DNA of 37,015 nt from an uncultured Clostridia bacterium. GTDB taxonomy: Bacteria; Bacillota; Clostridia; TANB77; CAG-508. Position numbers and translations under genes: made by a program. Location: positions 79,495 through 116,509 of the forward strand of contig CANQXY010000001.1 in NCBI GenBank assembly GCA_947627935.1, read 5' to 3'. Below the pieces are notes generated by a model. It saw only the letters and a list, made by a program, of their open reading frames with translations. It had not been told where the DNA came from and made no database searches. This document shows, piece by piece, positions 18,935-27,752 of the stretch (position 1 is the first letter of the stretch; every line of letters begins with the position of its first letter).

Positions 18935-19778
18935 ATGAAAATTTTAATAACTCGGAGCACATGGAATGCTTGCACATGCAGTTATAGATGAACTAAAAGA
19001 AAATAACGAGCTAATATGTACTGATGTAGAAGATTTGGATATAACAGATGAACAAAAAACAATTGAATTTGTAAATAATTTAAAACCAGAATATATAATA
19101 AATTGTGCTGCATATACAGCAGTAGATAAGGCTGAAGATGATAAAGTTTTAGCAGAAAAAGTAAATAGTATAGGACCTAAAAATTTAGCAAAAGCATCAA
19201 AAATTGCTGATTGTACATTAATTCATATAAGTACAGATTATGTGTTTGATGGTGAAAAAGATGTAAATGAAAGTTATAAAGAAGATGAAAAAATAGGACC
19301 AGTTACAGTATATGGAGAGACGAAAGCAAATGGAGAAAAGAACATAAGAGAAAATTGTGATAAATATTATATTTTTAGAACAGCATGGCTTTATGGAGAA
19401 GGAAACAATTTTGTAAGAACAATGCTTAAACTTGGAAAAGAAAAAGAAGAAATAAATGTTGTTGCAGATCAACATGGAAGTCCTACATATGCAGTTGATT
19501 TAGCTAGTATAATAAGTCAAGCAATTGATAAAAAAATACCTTATGGAATTTATCATACAACAAACCAAGGATTTACAACATGGTATGAATTCACAAAAGA
19601 GATTTTTGAATATGCAGGTATAAATTGTAAGGTAAATCCTGTAACATCAGAAGAATTTGTAAGACCTGCAAAAAGACCTAAAAATTCTAAACTTTCAAAA
19701 GATAAAATATTATCATTAGGTATAAAAATACCTGAATATAAAGATGCATTAAAAAGATATATAGAAAAAGAAATATAA
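18935..19778 (+). pseudogene. rfbD: dTDP-4-dehydrorhamnose reductase, frameshifted at the 5' end
   Basis: RfbD reduces dTDP-4-dehydro-L-rhamnose to dTDP-L-rhamnose. The ATG at 18935 gives MKILIT and then shifts frame. Ignoring one base at about 18951-18953 restores MKILITGAHGMLAHAV, the expected N-terminus with its Rossmann glycine motif. As written, the 18935 frame stops after about 18 codons. The remaining frame is open only from just after a TAA at 18948-18950, with its first ATG at 18966. From there 270 residues are intact and carry STDYVFDGEKD, YGETKANGE (catalytic Tyr-x3-Lys), FRTAWLYGEG and DQHGSPTYAVDLA. The cause may be a sequencing or assembly error or a true mutation; a GGAG eight bases before 18966 could drive a shortened product lacking the first strand and the glycine loop. 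Followed by rfbA after 17 bases. Confidence 0.8.
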
Positions 19779-19795
19779 ACAATTAGGAGGTAATT

Positions 19796-20719
19796 ATGAA
19801 AAATAGAAAAGGTATTATATTAGCAGGAGGAAGTGCTACAAGATTATATCCAATAACATGTGCAGTATCAAAGCAAATGTTACCTGTATATGATAAACCA
19901 ATGATATTTTATCCATTATCAGCATTAATGATGGCTGGTATAAGAGAAGTATTAATTATTTCAACACCAATTCACTTAGATAGATTTAAGGAACTTCTAG
20001 GAACTGGTGAAAACTTAGGTATGAAATTTGAATATAAGGTTCAAGAAAAACCTGTAGGACTTGCAGATGCATTTATATTAGGAGAAGAATTTATAGGTGA
20101 TGATAATGTTGCTTTAATATTAGGAGATAATATGATATATGGACCAAGAATTGAAAGAGTATTAAAAGCAGCAAACAAAGTAGAAGAAGGTGGAGTGATT
20201 TTTGGATATCAAGTTGCTGATCCTACATCATATGGAGTGGTTGAAATAGATGAAAATGGAAATGCAATATCTATAGAAGAAAAACCAGAAAATCCTAAAT
20301 CTGATTTAGCAGTTCCAGGTATATATTTTTATGATAATGATGTAATTAATATAGCAAAAAATGTAAAACCATCAGAAAGAGGCGAAATAGAAATAACTGA
20401 TGTAAATAAAGCATATATGGAAATGGGAAAATTAAAAGTTATTCCTCTTGGAAGTGGATATGCATGGTTTGATACAGGAACACCAGATAGGCTATCAGAT
20501 GCTTCTGATTTTGTTAAAGCTATAGAATTAAGACAAGGAATACAAATAGCTTGCTTAGAAGAATATGCATATAATAATGGATGGATAAATGAGTCAAAAG
20601 TAAATCAAGCAATAGAAAAATATAAAAAGACAGAATATGGTAAGTATTTACAAAGAATGTTAGACAAAAAAGGAAAACAACAATATACAGAAATATTTAA
20701 TAGCGAATTATTTGAGTAA
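19796..20719 (+). CDS. rfbA: Glucose-1-phosphate thymidylyltransferase
   Basis: First enzyme of dTDP-L-rhamnose synthesis: dTTP plus glucose-1-phosphate gives dTDP-glucose. GIILAGGSATRLYPIT near residue 5-20 is the nucleotide-binding loop. It is followed by SKQMLPVYDKPMIFYPLS, LILGDNMIYG and the GYAWFDTGT segment near the C-terminal third. It has 307 residues, somewhat longer than the usual 285-295 because of a charged C-terminal tail ending IFNSELFE. AGGAGG precedes the ATG, and the gaps to its neighbours are 17 and 20 bases, so it sits within one operon with rfbD, rfbC and rfbB. Confidence 0.95.
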   Translation: MKNRKGIILAGGSATRLYPITCAVSKQMLPVYDKPMIFYPLSALMMAGIREVLIISTPIHLDRFKELLGTGENLGMKFEYKVQEKPVGLADAFILGEEFIGDDNVALILGDNMIYGPRIERVLKAANKVEEGGVIFGYQVADPTSYGVVEIDENGNAISIEEKPENPKSDLAVPGIYFYDNDVINIAKNVKPSERGEIEITDVNKAYMEMGKLKVIPLGSGYAWFDTGTPDRLSDASDFVKAIELRQGIQIACLEEYAYNNGWINESKVNQAIEKYKKTEYGKYLQRMLDKKGKQQYTEIFNSELFE

Positions 20720-20739
20720 TATATAAAGAGGTAATATTT

Positions 20740-21309
20740 ATGGGAAAATTTAAGAAAATTAATACTGAAATTGAAGGCGTATATATCATAGAACCAACAG
20801 TTTTTGGAGACAACAGAGGATACTTTATGGAGACATATAGTAAAAAAGATTTTGAAGAAATAGGAATTAATTATGAGTTTGTTCAAGATAATCAATCAAA
20901 ATCTAAAAAAGGTGTATTAAGAGGTTTACATTTTCAAATTGAAAATACTCAAGGAAAATTAGTAAGAGTAATAAAAGGAAAAGTATTTGATGTAGCTGTA
21001 GATTTAAGACGTGATAGTAAAACATATGGAAAATGGGTAGGAGTAGAATTATCTGAAGAAAATAAAAAAATGTTTTTTATACCACCATATTTTGCACATG
21101 GATTTTTAGTATTATCAGATGAGGCAGAATTTACATATAAATGTACAGATATATATAATGCTTCTGCAGAATCAGGATTAATGTATAATGATCAAGATAT
21201 TGGAATTAATTGGCCAGAAATTGATTCAGAAATAATAACATCAGAAAAAGATGCTAAATGGAAGACATTAAAAGAATTTACAGAAAGTGAAATTTGGAAA
21301 AATAAATAA
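20740..21309 (+). CDS. rfbC: dTDP-4-dehydrorhamnose 3,5-epimerase
   Basis: Epimerises C3 and C5 of dTDP-4-dehydro-6-deoxyglucose. A cupin-type protein of 189 residues, normal for the family. EPTVFGDNRGYFMETYS at the start, GVLRGLHFQ with the catalytic His region at about 60-68, GKVFDVAVDLRRDSKTYGKW and PPYFAHGFLVLSD are the usual family segments. AAAGAGG precedes the ATG. It lies between rfbA and an unrelated anchored protein. Confidence 0.95.
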   Translation: MGKFKKINTEIEGVYIIEPTVFGDNRGYFMETYSKKDFEEIGINYEFVQDNQSKSKKGVLRGLHFQIENTQGKLVRVIKGKVFDVAVDLRRDSKTYGKWVGVELSEENKKMFFIPPYFAHGFLVLSDEAEFTYKCTDIYNASAESGLMYNDQDIGINWPEIDSEIITSEKDAKWKTLKEFTESEIWKNK

Positions 21310-21323
21310 GGGGGAATTAATAA

Positions 21324-23123
21324 ATGATACAAGGAAATGTTATAAGAAGTAATAAAAATGTTGTTAAATATACAGTTATAGCAGTAGCAATAATAGTTTT
21401 AGTATTATTAACATTAATAATAGGATATTATTTTTATAGATTAAATAATGCAAAAATAGTATATACAAGTACAATAAATAAAACATTAGATAATTATACA
21501 AAAGCATTAACTAGTGATGAAGAAATTAAGACACAAGATACAAGTATAAAATTAAGTGCAAATATAAATGCAGAAGATGAGGAAGTAAAAAAAGTTGCAG
21601 AATATATTAATAAAATTGATTTAGGTGCAAATGTGCAAATAGATTATGAAGGACAAAAAGAATTAGTAAATTTAGATGTAAATTATGATAATGATAAAAT
21701 AATTGATGGCCAAGTTTATTATGATTTAAATTATAAAGAGATTTATTTATATGTAGAGGATTTATTTGATAAATATTTTAAAATGGATATAAGTTCTTCA
21801 GAATATGATCAATTAAATGAGATGATGGAAGAACTTCTAGAAACTCAAAAAGAAATGAAAGTAGGCGAAAAAGTTTCACTTAATAAAGCATCAAAAATAT
21901 TAAAAGAAAAGATTTCAAACAAATTAGTAGATGAATATTTTAGTAAAGAAAATACAGAAGTTATAATTGACGGAGAACAAGTAAAAACTAAAAAATTCAA
22001 ATTATCACTAACACAAGTACAATTAGTAGATATTATAAGCTCAATTTGTAAAGAACTTTCTGAAGATGAAGAATTTTTAAATTGTTGGGAAGAAAAAGAT
22101 AAAATAAAAGAAGGATTAGAAAACATAGTAGAGCAGTTTGATGATGTTGAAAAAGATGAAGAAAACAAAATAGAATTCGGAATTTATACAAAAGGTTTAA
22201 CAAATGAATTTATAAAATTTGATGTAGCAGTATCAGATAAAGAAAATAGTGTAGTTTTAGAAATTGTTAAAAATTTTAAAGATACATATTCTTACCAAAT
22301 TATGTTAAAAGAAAATGAAGAAGAACAACAAAAAATTCAAGGAACATTAAAAATAGAGGAAGTAGATAAAGATACATATAAATATGACTTTTTAATAACT
22401 ATTCCTGAATTTGGAGATTTAAGATTGAATGTTGAAATTTCTAATAAGATGAATCAAGGAATAGATACTATAAATAAGGCAAATAGTGTAAATATTGAAG
22501 AATTAACACAAAATGATTTATTAAAAATACAAGAAAATATACAAAAAATGAAAATATATGAACTTATTAATCCATTGATTTCATCATCACTTAATTTAAC
22601 ATTAAATGATAATGATAATAATAGTACTAATACTAATACTATTCCACAAACAAATAATACACAAATATCTTCTAATAGTGTAAAATCTTATTCTGGAGAT
22701 ATGGTGGTTTCATATCAAGTTCCTTCAACTTTTAAAAGTGGAAGTTATATTAGTGAAAACTATAAGACATATGAAAAAGGAGATAATGTAGAAGTAACTA
22801 TTACAGTAGAAACTAATACTTTAGAAGATTTTAGTAAAGAAATTGATAGTAGTAAAGAATATTTTGAAAAATTAGATGATTATAAAAATGTTAATGTTTC
22901 AGATATTCAAACATTAGAAGTTAATGGAAAACAAGTGAAAGCTAAAACTCTTAATTATACATATGTAAGTTCAGTATCAAGTGATTATAATGTAGAATAT
23001 AAAAATATGTATATTTATTATCCAATTGATAATAAAAATAATTTAAATTTAGAAATAGAAGGCTATGATAAAATGACTAAAGGAGAATTAAATCAATTCT
23101 TAAATTTAAGCATATCAAAATAA
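21324..23123 (+). CDS. Large membrane-anchored extracellular protein inside the rhamnose operon
   Basis: No family that I can name. The 599-residue protein has one membrane segment at about 15-38 and a large outer part. Residues 45-420 are rich in Glu, Lys and Asp, with alternating strand-like and helix-like stretches. Residues about 425-455 form an Asn/Thr/Ser linker. The final 140 residues form a compact-looking domain starting at SYSGDMVVSYQVPSTF and ending LNQFLNLSIS. The start has GGGGG upstream and lies 14 bases after rfbC; rfbB starts 17 bases after its stop. It is therefore probably co-transcribed with the dTDP-rhamnose genes. It could be a surface or wall-polysaccharide-related factor, by context only. 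Confidence 0.75.
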   Translation: MIQGNVIRSNKNVVKYTVIAVAIIVLVLLTLIIGYYFYRLNNAKIVYTSTINKTLDNYTKALTSDEEIKTQDTSIKLSANINAEDEEVKKVAEYINKIDLGANVQIDYEGQKELVNLDVNYDNDKIIDGQVYYDLNYKEIYLYVEDLFDKYFKMDISSSEYDQLNEMMEELLETQKEMKVGEKVSLNKASKILKEKISNKLVDEYFSKENTEVIIDGEQVKTKKFKLSLTQVQLVDIISSICKELSEDEEFLNCWEEKDKIKEGLENIVEQFDDVEKDEENKIEFGIYTKGLTNEFIKFDVAVSDKENSVVLEIVKNFKDTYSYQIMLKENEEEQQKIQGTLKIEEVDKDTYKYDFLITIPEFGDLRLNVEISNKMNQGIDTINKANSVNIEELTQNDLLKIQENIQKMKIYELINPLISSSLNLTLNDNDNNSTNTNTIPQTNNTQISSNSVKSYSGDMVVSYQVPSTFKSGSYISENYKTYEKGDNVEVTITVETNTLEDFSKEIDSSKEYFEKLDDYKNVNVSDIQTLEVNGKQVKAKTLNYTYVSSVSSDYNVEYKNMYIYYPIDNKNNLNLEIEGYDKMTKGELNQFLNLSISK

Positions 23124-23140
23124 AGAAAGGAATTTAATTT

Positions 23141-24106
23141 ATGAAAAATATATTAGTAACAGGAGCTGCTGGTTTTATAGGAGCAAACTTTGTAGAATAC
23201 TTTGTACAAAAGCATCCAGAATATAATGTAATAGTATTAGATAAACTTACTTATGCAGGAAATATTCATAATTTAGATAATGTTAAAGATAAAATAACAT
23301 TTATTAAAGGTGATATATGTGATTTTGAATTTGTATTAAATTTATTTAAAGAATATAAAATAGATGGAGTAATACATTTTGCAGCAGAATCTCATGTTGA
23401 TAATAGTATTAAAAATCCATTTGTATTTACTCAAACAAATGTAGTAGGTACACATACACTTCTAGAAGCTGCTAAAAGAACATGGGGAGAAGAAAGTCAA
23501 AACAAATTTGTACATATATCAACAGATGAAGTTTATGGATCTTTAGGGGAAGAAGGATATTTTACAGAAAAATCACCAATTAAACCTAGTAGTCCATATT
23601 CATCTTCAAAAGCAAGTTCAGATTTAATAGCTTTAGCATATAAAGAAACATATAAGATGAATATAAATGTTACTAATTGTTCAAACAATTATGGTCCATA
23701 TCAACATAATGAAAAATTAATTCCTCATATGATTAAATTAGCACTAAATAATGAAAAATTACCAGTTTATGGAACAGGAAAAAATATAAGAGACTGGTTA
23801 TATGTAGAAGACCATTGTGAAGCAATTGATTTAGTATTTCACAAAGGAGTAGCTGGAGAAAGATATAATATTGGCGGACACAATGAAAAAAGAAATATTG
23901 ATATAGTTAAACTTATTTTAAAAAGATTAGAAAAGTCAGAAGATTTAATAGAATATGTTGAAGATAGAAAAGGACATGATTATAGATATGCAATTGATCC
24001 AACAAAAATAAAAAATGAACTTGGATGGTATCCAAAAACAAAATTTGAAGATGGAATATTAAAAACAATAGATTGGTATATAGATAATCCAGATTGGTTA
24101 AAATAA
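23141..24106 (+). CDS. rfbB: dTDP-glucose 4,6-dehydratase
   Basis: Second enzyme of the pathway: NAD-dependent dehydration of dTDP-glucose to the 4-keto-6-deoxy sugar. The Rossmann motif GAAGFIGANF is at about 7-16. FAAESHVDNSI and STDEVYGSLGEEG (the Thr-Asp-Glu catalytic residues) follow. The YSSSKAS segment holds the catalytic Tyr-x3-Lys, and NNYGPYQHNEKLIPHMI is typical. It has 321 residues, slightly short of the usual 330-350. AAAGGAA precedes the ATG. It is the last gene of the operon and ends in a bidirectional terminator. Confidence 0.96.
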   Translation: MKNILVTGAAGFIGANFVEYFVQKHPEYNVIVLDKLTYAGNIHNLDNVKDKITFIKGDICDFEFVLNLFKEYKIDGVIHFAAESHVDNSIKNPFVFTQTNVVGTHTLLEAAKRTWGEESQNKFVHISTDEVYGSLGEEGYFTEKSPIKPSSPYSSSKASSDLIALAYKETYKMNINVTNCSNNYGPYQHNEKLIPHMIKLALNNEKLPVYGTGKNIRDWLYVEDHCEAIDLVFHKGVAGERYNIGGHNEKRNIDIVKLILKRLEKSEDLIEYVEDRKGHDYRYAIDPTKIKNELGWYPKTKFEDGILKTIDWYIDNPDWLK

Positions 24107-24140
24107 AAAATAAATCCTCTATAAAGAGGATTTATTTTTT
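24105..24140. terminator. Bidirectional terminator between rfbB and the convergent transglutaminase gene
   Basis: Sixteen-base perfect arms at 24105-24120 and 24125-24140 enclose a four-base loop, with A runs on the left and T runs on the right, so the hairpin works for both strands. The arms reach the stop codons of both genes. Confidence 0.93.
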
Positions 24141-26073
24141 ATTCTAAAATGTAATTACCAATCATAAAGAATGGCCAGTAATTATCATAACCTTGAAATT
24201 TATATACTCCAGGAAGTTCTGAATAAGTTTTAAAGAAATAAGTATAAGATATTTTTTTAGTACGATCAGTGGCATGTCTTTCTAAAGATGCATCAAATAT
24301 ATATTCTGTTCCATTAATATTTACTATTGTCCAAGTATGTGCAGTATATCCACCACCAGAAGCTCTAGTTTCACCTGTAGCACAATATGCATCTAAACCA
24401 AGAACTCTACACATTCCAGCAAATGTACCTGCAAAGTTTTTACAATTAAATCCATCTTTATGATATAAGTGGTTTACTAGATATTTATACATTGTTTTTA
24501 CTTTAGTATATGTAGGCATACTAGAATTTGTATATTTTTTGATTAGTTTTTCATAATCTTTGTAATAACTACTATATCCTGAATTTTTAAATTCTTTATC
24601 AGGAACTAAATTTATTTTATTTAATTGTTGTTTTCTATCTCCAGTAACAGCATATTTTACATCAGAATAATCTCCATATATATTTTTGTTACTTTTCTTT
24701 TTATATGCTTTTATTTTATAATAGTAAACTCTACCTTGGGTTAGGGCCTTATCAGTATAAGAAGTTTTTTTAGAAGATACTGTAGTTATTTTTCTATATC
24801 TACCATTTTCTGATGTTGATCTATATATAACATAACCTTTAACAGTGCTTATTTTATCCCAAGATAATTTTACTGTTTTTCCAGTATAATTTATCTTTTT
24901 TATATTTGCTTTTGCTAAAGGTGTTTTTGTTTTAATATCTGAAAAACTACCATAAACTTTTCCTGAAGAAGTATTAGAATAACATCTAATTTTATAATAA
25001 TAAGTAGTATATGCTTTTATATTTTTATCAGTATAACTAGTTTTTTTGGAGTTAATTAAAGTTTTAATTCTTTTATATGTACCTTTTTTACTAGTAGAAC
25101 GATAAATTTGATATCCATCAGCACCATTTGCAATAGACCATTTTAATAAAGCACTATTATTTTTGCTTGTTATTGTTAAATCCATTGTTTTTGTAAATAT
25201 AACTTTTGGAACATTTGAATAACAGCTATAATATTTTGTACCATTTATAATTTTATATGTACGAATTCTATAATAATATGTTTTTCCAGTTGTTTCAGGA
25301 GTAGTATCAATATAAGAAGTTTTTGCTTTATCAACAGTTGCTAAAAGTTTATATTTTTTTGTTGTAGAAGTTTTTCTTTCAATTTCATATCCATCAATAT
25401 CTATAGAAGGTTTTTTCCAAGATATTTTAATACCATTATTTTTTAAAGTGGCTTTAACATTAGTTGCTGTAGGTGGAACAACATTAAAAGGTATAATTCT
25501 ATTTCCATAATAGTCACCTATTCCTATAATAGATAGATAAGTTGGTCCCATTGGAGTAGCTTTGTCATATGAAGGATAAGATATAGTATAGTCAGTTCCT
25601 TCTTTTAAAGTCTTTCCTTTATATTTTATACTTTTTATTTTAGGTTTAATAATTTTTCCGTTGTATGCTTGATCAGGAATAGCACTAACAGTTACTTTTT
25701 CTATTGAGTATTTACAAATAGTAAAAACAGAGGTTTTTGTTCCTTTGTATTTACCAATACCAGTTACAGTAACTTGCGCACTTCCAATTCCAATTTTAAC
25801 ATTATTACTGTAAGAAACTTTATAATCTGTTCCTTTTTTTAATGGAATTATATGTCCTTGACCATCTGATTTACCTAATGTTGCAGAAGGTTTTATTGCT
25901 TTTCCAGTATATTCATATATATAATTAGGAAGAGTTAAATAATAATCATAACCTTTAGAAATGTCTATTTTAGAACTTGCTGCATTTGAAGTATTTGTTG
26001 GTAGAATTAAAAACATAACAAATAGAAATGATATAAAAGTACTAAAAATAAGTAATTTCTTTTTTAATTTCAT
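24139..26073 (-). CDS. Secreted repeat protein with C-terminal transglutaminase-like domain
   Basis: A 644-residue exported protein. It starts MKLKKKLLIF and has a signal peptide of about 32 residues ending SNAA. Residues about 35-200 hold two beta-rich repeats (YTGKAIKPSATL, then GTDYKVSYSNN and VTVTGIGKYKGTK; second copy from YNGKIIKPKIK). Residues about 205-475 form three fibronectin type III-like units, each with a strand such as YYYRIRTYK or YYYKIRCYS. The C-terminus has a transglutaminase/protease-like domain with the triad C544 (FNCKNFAGTF), H579 (TAHTW) and D594 (FDASLE). Bacterial members act as cysteine peptidases or cross-linkers on the cell surface; the substrate is unknown. The ATG at 26073 follows AAAGGGG; an in-frame TTG at 26091 is rejected. 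Confidence 0.9.
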   Translation of the reverse strand: MKLKKKLLIFSTFISFLFVMFLILPTNTSNAASSKIDISKGYDYYLTLPNYIYEYTGKAIKPSATLGKSDGQGHIIPLKKGTDYKVSYSNNVKIGIGSAQVTVTGIGKYKGTKTSVFTICKYSIEKVTVSAIPDQAYNGKIIKPKIKSIKYKGKTLKEGTDYTISYPSYDKATPMGPTYLSIIGIGDYYGNRIIPFNVVPPTATNVKATLKNNGIKISWKKPSIDIDGYEIERKTSTTKKYKLLATVDKAKTSYIDTTPETTGKTYYYRIRTYKIINGTKYYSCYSNVPKVIFTKTMDLTITSKNNSALLKWSIANGADGYQIYRSTSKKGTYKRIKTLINSKKTSYTDKNIKAYTTYYYKIRCYSNTSSGKVYGSFSDIKTKTPLAKANIKKINYTGKTVKLSWDKISTVKGYVIYRSTSENGRYRKITTVSSKKTSYTDKALTQGRVYYYKIKAYKKKSNKNIYGDYSDVKYAVTGDRKQQLNKINLVPDKEFKNSGYSSYYKDYEKLIKKYTNSSMPTYTKVKTMYKYLVNHLYHKDGFNCKNFAGTFAGMCRVLGLDAYCATGETRASGGGYTAHTWTIVNINGTEYIFDASLERHATDRTKKISYTYFFKTYSELPGVYKFQGYDNYWPFFMIGNYILE

Positions 26074-26105
26074 AATAAAATCCCCTTTCAAAATTTGTTT
26101 TATAT

Positions 26106-26134
26106 ATTTTATACCTTTGATAAAAATTTTTCAA
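26106..26134 (-). promoter_or_regulatory. Predicted promoter of the secreted transglutaminase-like gene
   Basis: On the - strand, TTGAAA (26134-26129) and TAAAAT (26111-26106) are 17 bases apart, 33 bases upstream of the ATG. It is back to back with the rsmE promoter. Confidence 0.65.
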
Positions 26135-26140
26135 TAAATA

Positions 26141-26169
26141 TGGAAAGAAAAGTAAAAAAATGATATAAT
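26141..26169 (+). promoter_or_regulatory. Predicted promoter of rsmE and downstream genes
   Basis: TGGAAA at 26141-26146 and a perfect TATAAT at 26164-26169 are 17 bases apart, 30 bases before the ATG. Confidence 0.6.
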
Positions 26170-26198
26170 AATTTTATTAAAATAAAAGGGAGATTAAT

Positions 26199-26954
26199 AT
26201 GCCAAAATTTTTCGTCGAAAGTAGTCAAATTAAAGATGATAAAATAACTATATTAAATAGTGATGTAAAACATATACAAAAAGTATTAAGAAAAAATGTT
26301 GGTGACAAATTGGAAATATGTAATAAAGATGATAGTAATAATTATATATGCCAGATAGAACAGTTAAATAAAGATAATATAGTTTGTAAAATAAATAAAA
26401 AAATAGATATACAATCAGAATCTAATGTATATATAAATATATTTCAAGGATTACCTAAATCAGATAAAATGGAATTTATAATTCAAAAATGTGTTGAGCT
26501 AGGAGTATCTGAAATAACACCACTTGCCATGAAAAGATGTGTTGTTAAAATAGATGCTAAAGATGAAAACAAAAAAATTGAAAGATGGAAAAAAATATCA
26601 GAAGTTGCATCTAAACAATGTGGTAGAAATGTAATTCCAAAGATAAATAATATTACATATATAAAAAATATTTGTAATTTATGCCAAGATTATGATATAG
26701 TATTAGTAGCTTATGAAGAGGAAAAAAATAATAAATTAAAGACTATATTAAAAGAAATCTCTAATAGATGTAATAATAAATTACTTAAAATAGCTGTAAT
26801 AATAGGGCCAGAAGGTGGAATAGATAAAGAAGAAATAAATATTCTAAAAGATATAGATAATACTAAAATAATAACATTAGGAGGTAGAATATTAAGAACA
26901 GAAACTGTAGCACTAGCAGTATCTAGTATTATAATGTATGAATTAGAAGGATAA
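26199..26954 (+). CDS. rsmE: 16S rRNA m3U1498 methyltransferase
   Basis: SPOUT-class enzyme that methylates N3 of U1498 of 16S rRNA. The N-terminal 70 residues are the PUA-like RNA-binding part. IFQGLPKSDKMEFIIQKCVELGVSEITPL is the conserved middle (written here as two halves around KMEF). The C-terminal knot carries VIIGPEGGIDKEEI and LGGRILRTETVALAV, diagnostic of RsmE. The 251-residue size is normal. AAGGGAG precedes the ATG. It starts a run of close genes (15 bases to the next) that continues at least to the cytidylate-kinase-like gene. Confidence 0.93.
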   Translation: MPKFFVESSQIKDDKITILNSDVKHIQKVLRKNVGDKLEICNKDDSNNYICQIEQLNKDNIVCKINKKIDIQSESNVYINIFQGLPKSDKMEFIIQKCVELGVSEITPLAMKRCVVKIDAKDENKKIERWKKISEVASKQCGRNVIPKINNITYIKNICNLCQDYDIVLVAYEEEKNNKLKTILKEISNRCNNKLLKIAVIIGPEGGIDKEEINILKDIDNTKIITLGGRILRTETVALAVSSIIMYELEG

Positions 26955-26969
26955 TTTTAAGGAGGAAAA

Positions 26970-27749
26970 ATGGAAGAAAATACAAATGTGGAAAACAAAA
27001 ATAAAAGAAGTAATGAGTTATATAAAAAATTATTTAAAAATATATTCATAGCAATATTAGTAATGATATATTTTATATTTATTAATCTAGGTAGCTTTAA
27101 TATAGCACATGAAATATTTTTAACAGATATAAAGGTATTTTCAATTATCATATTAGGAATATCAATTATCATTTTTGAAAAAGCTTATGAAAAAGATAGT
27201 AGTGAACTTGCTTTACATGGCATAGAAACTTTAATTTTAGCATGCCATACATTATCTGTTATACATATAACTAATATTTTTAATTTTGATTTTAAATATT
27301 ATATTTTAACATCATCATATATTTTTGCAATATATTATGTATTTAAGGATATATTAATATATACAAAAGAAAATAGAAAATACTTAGAAAGTCTAAGTGA
27401 CATACCAGATATTGTTAAAAAAGTTGAACCTTCAAAAAAAGAAGCAAAAAAGAAAAATAAATCTGAAGAAAATTTAAATGAGGAAAAGCAAATAGAAGTT
27501 AAAGAAGTAAAAGATAATAAAACAAAGACAAAAACAAAAACAAAAGCTAGTACTAAAAAAACAACTACAAAGAAAAAAACGACTACTTCAAAAACTAAAA
27601 AGACAGATGAAAAAGTTAAAAGTGAAAAAACTAAAAGTGAAAAACCAAAAAGAAAAACAACTAAAACAAAAAAAGAAAATGTAGAAGAGAATAAAGATAT
27701 AGAAAATAAACCTAAAAAAAGGGGAAGACCAAAAAAGAAGGTGGAATAA
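26970..27749 (+). CDS. Membrane protein with long Lys/Thr-rich C-terminal tail ending in an AT-hook-like motif
   Basis: The 259-residue product has four hydrophobic segments at about 24-44, 53-71, 80-100 and 109-131. A highly charged tail of about 120 residues follows. The tail alternates Lys with Thr, Glu and Ser (repeats such as TKTKTKTK, KTTTKKKTTT, KSEKTKSEKPKRK) and ends PKKRGRPKKKVE. RGRP flanked by basic residues is the core of AT-hook DNA-binding motifs. The tail would be cytoplasmic if the four-segment topology holds. AAGGAGG precedes the ATG and yicC starts four bases after the stop. I know no function; contact of the tail with the chromosome, RNA or acidic polymers is inference. 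Confidence 0.75.
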   Translation: MEENTNVENKNKRSNELYKKLFKNIFIAILVMIYFIFINLGSFNIAHEIFLTDIKVFSIIILGISIIIFEKAYEKDSSELALHGIETLILACHTLSVIHITNIFNFDFKYYILTSSYIFAIYYVFKDILIYTKENRKYLESLSDIPDIVKKVEPSKKEAKKKNKSEENLNEEKQIEVKEVKDNKTKTKTKTKASTKKTTTKKKTTTSKTKKTDEKVKSEKTKSEKPKRKTTKTKKENVEENKDIENKPKKRGRPKKKVE

Positions 27750-27752
27750 TAA

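Noticed and set aside
24269..24463. Short + strand frame opposite the transglutaminase-like domain
   Set aside because: The - strand carries an intact catalytic triad there; the + strand frame has no start signal or family features.
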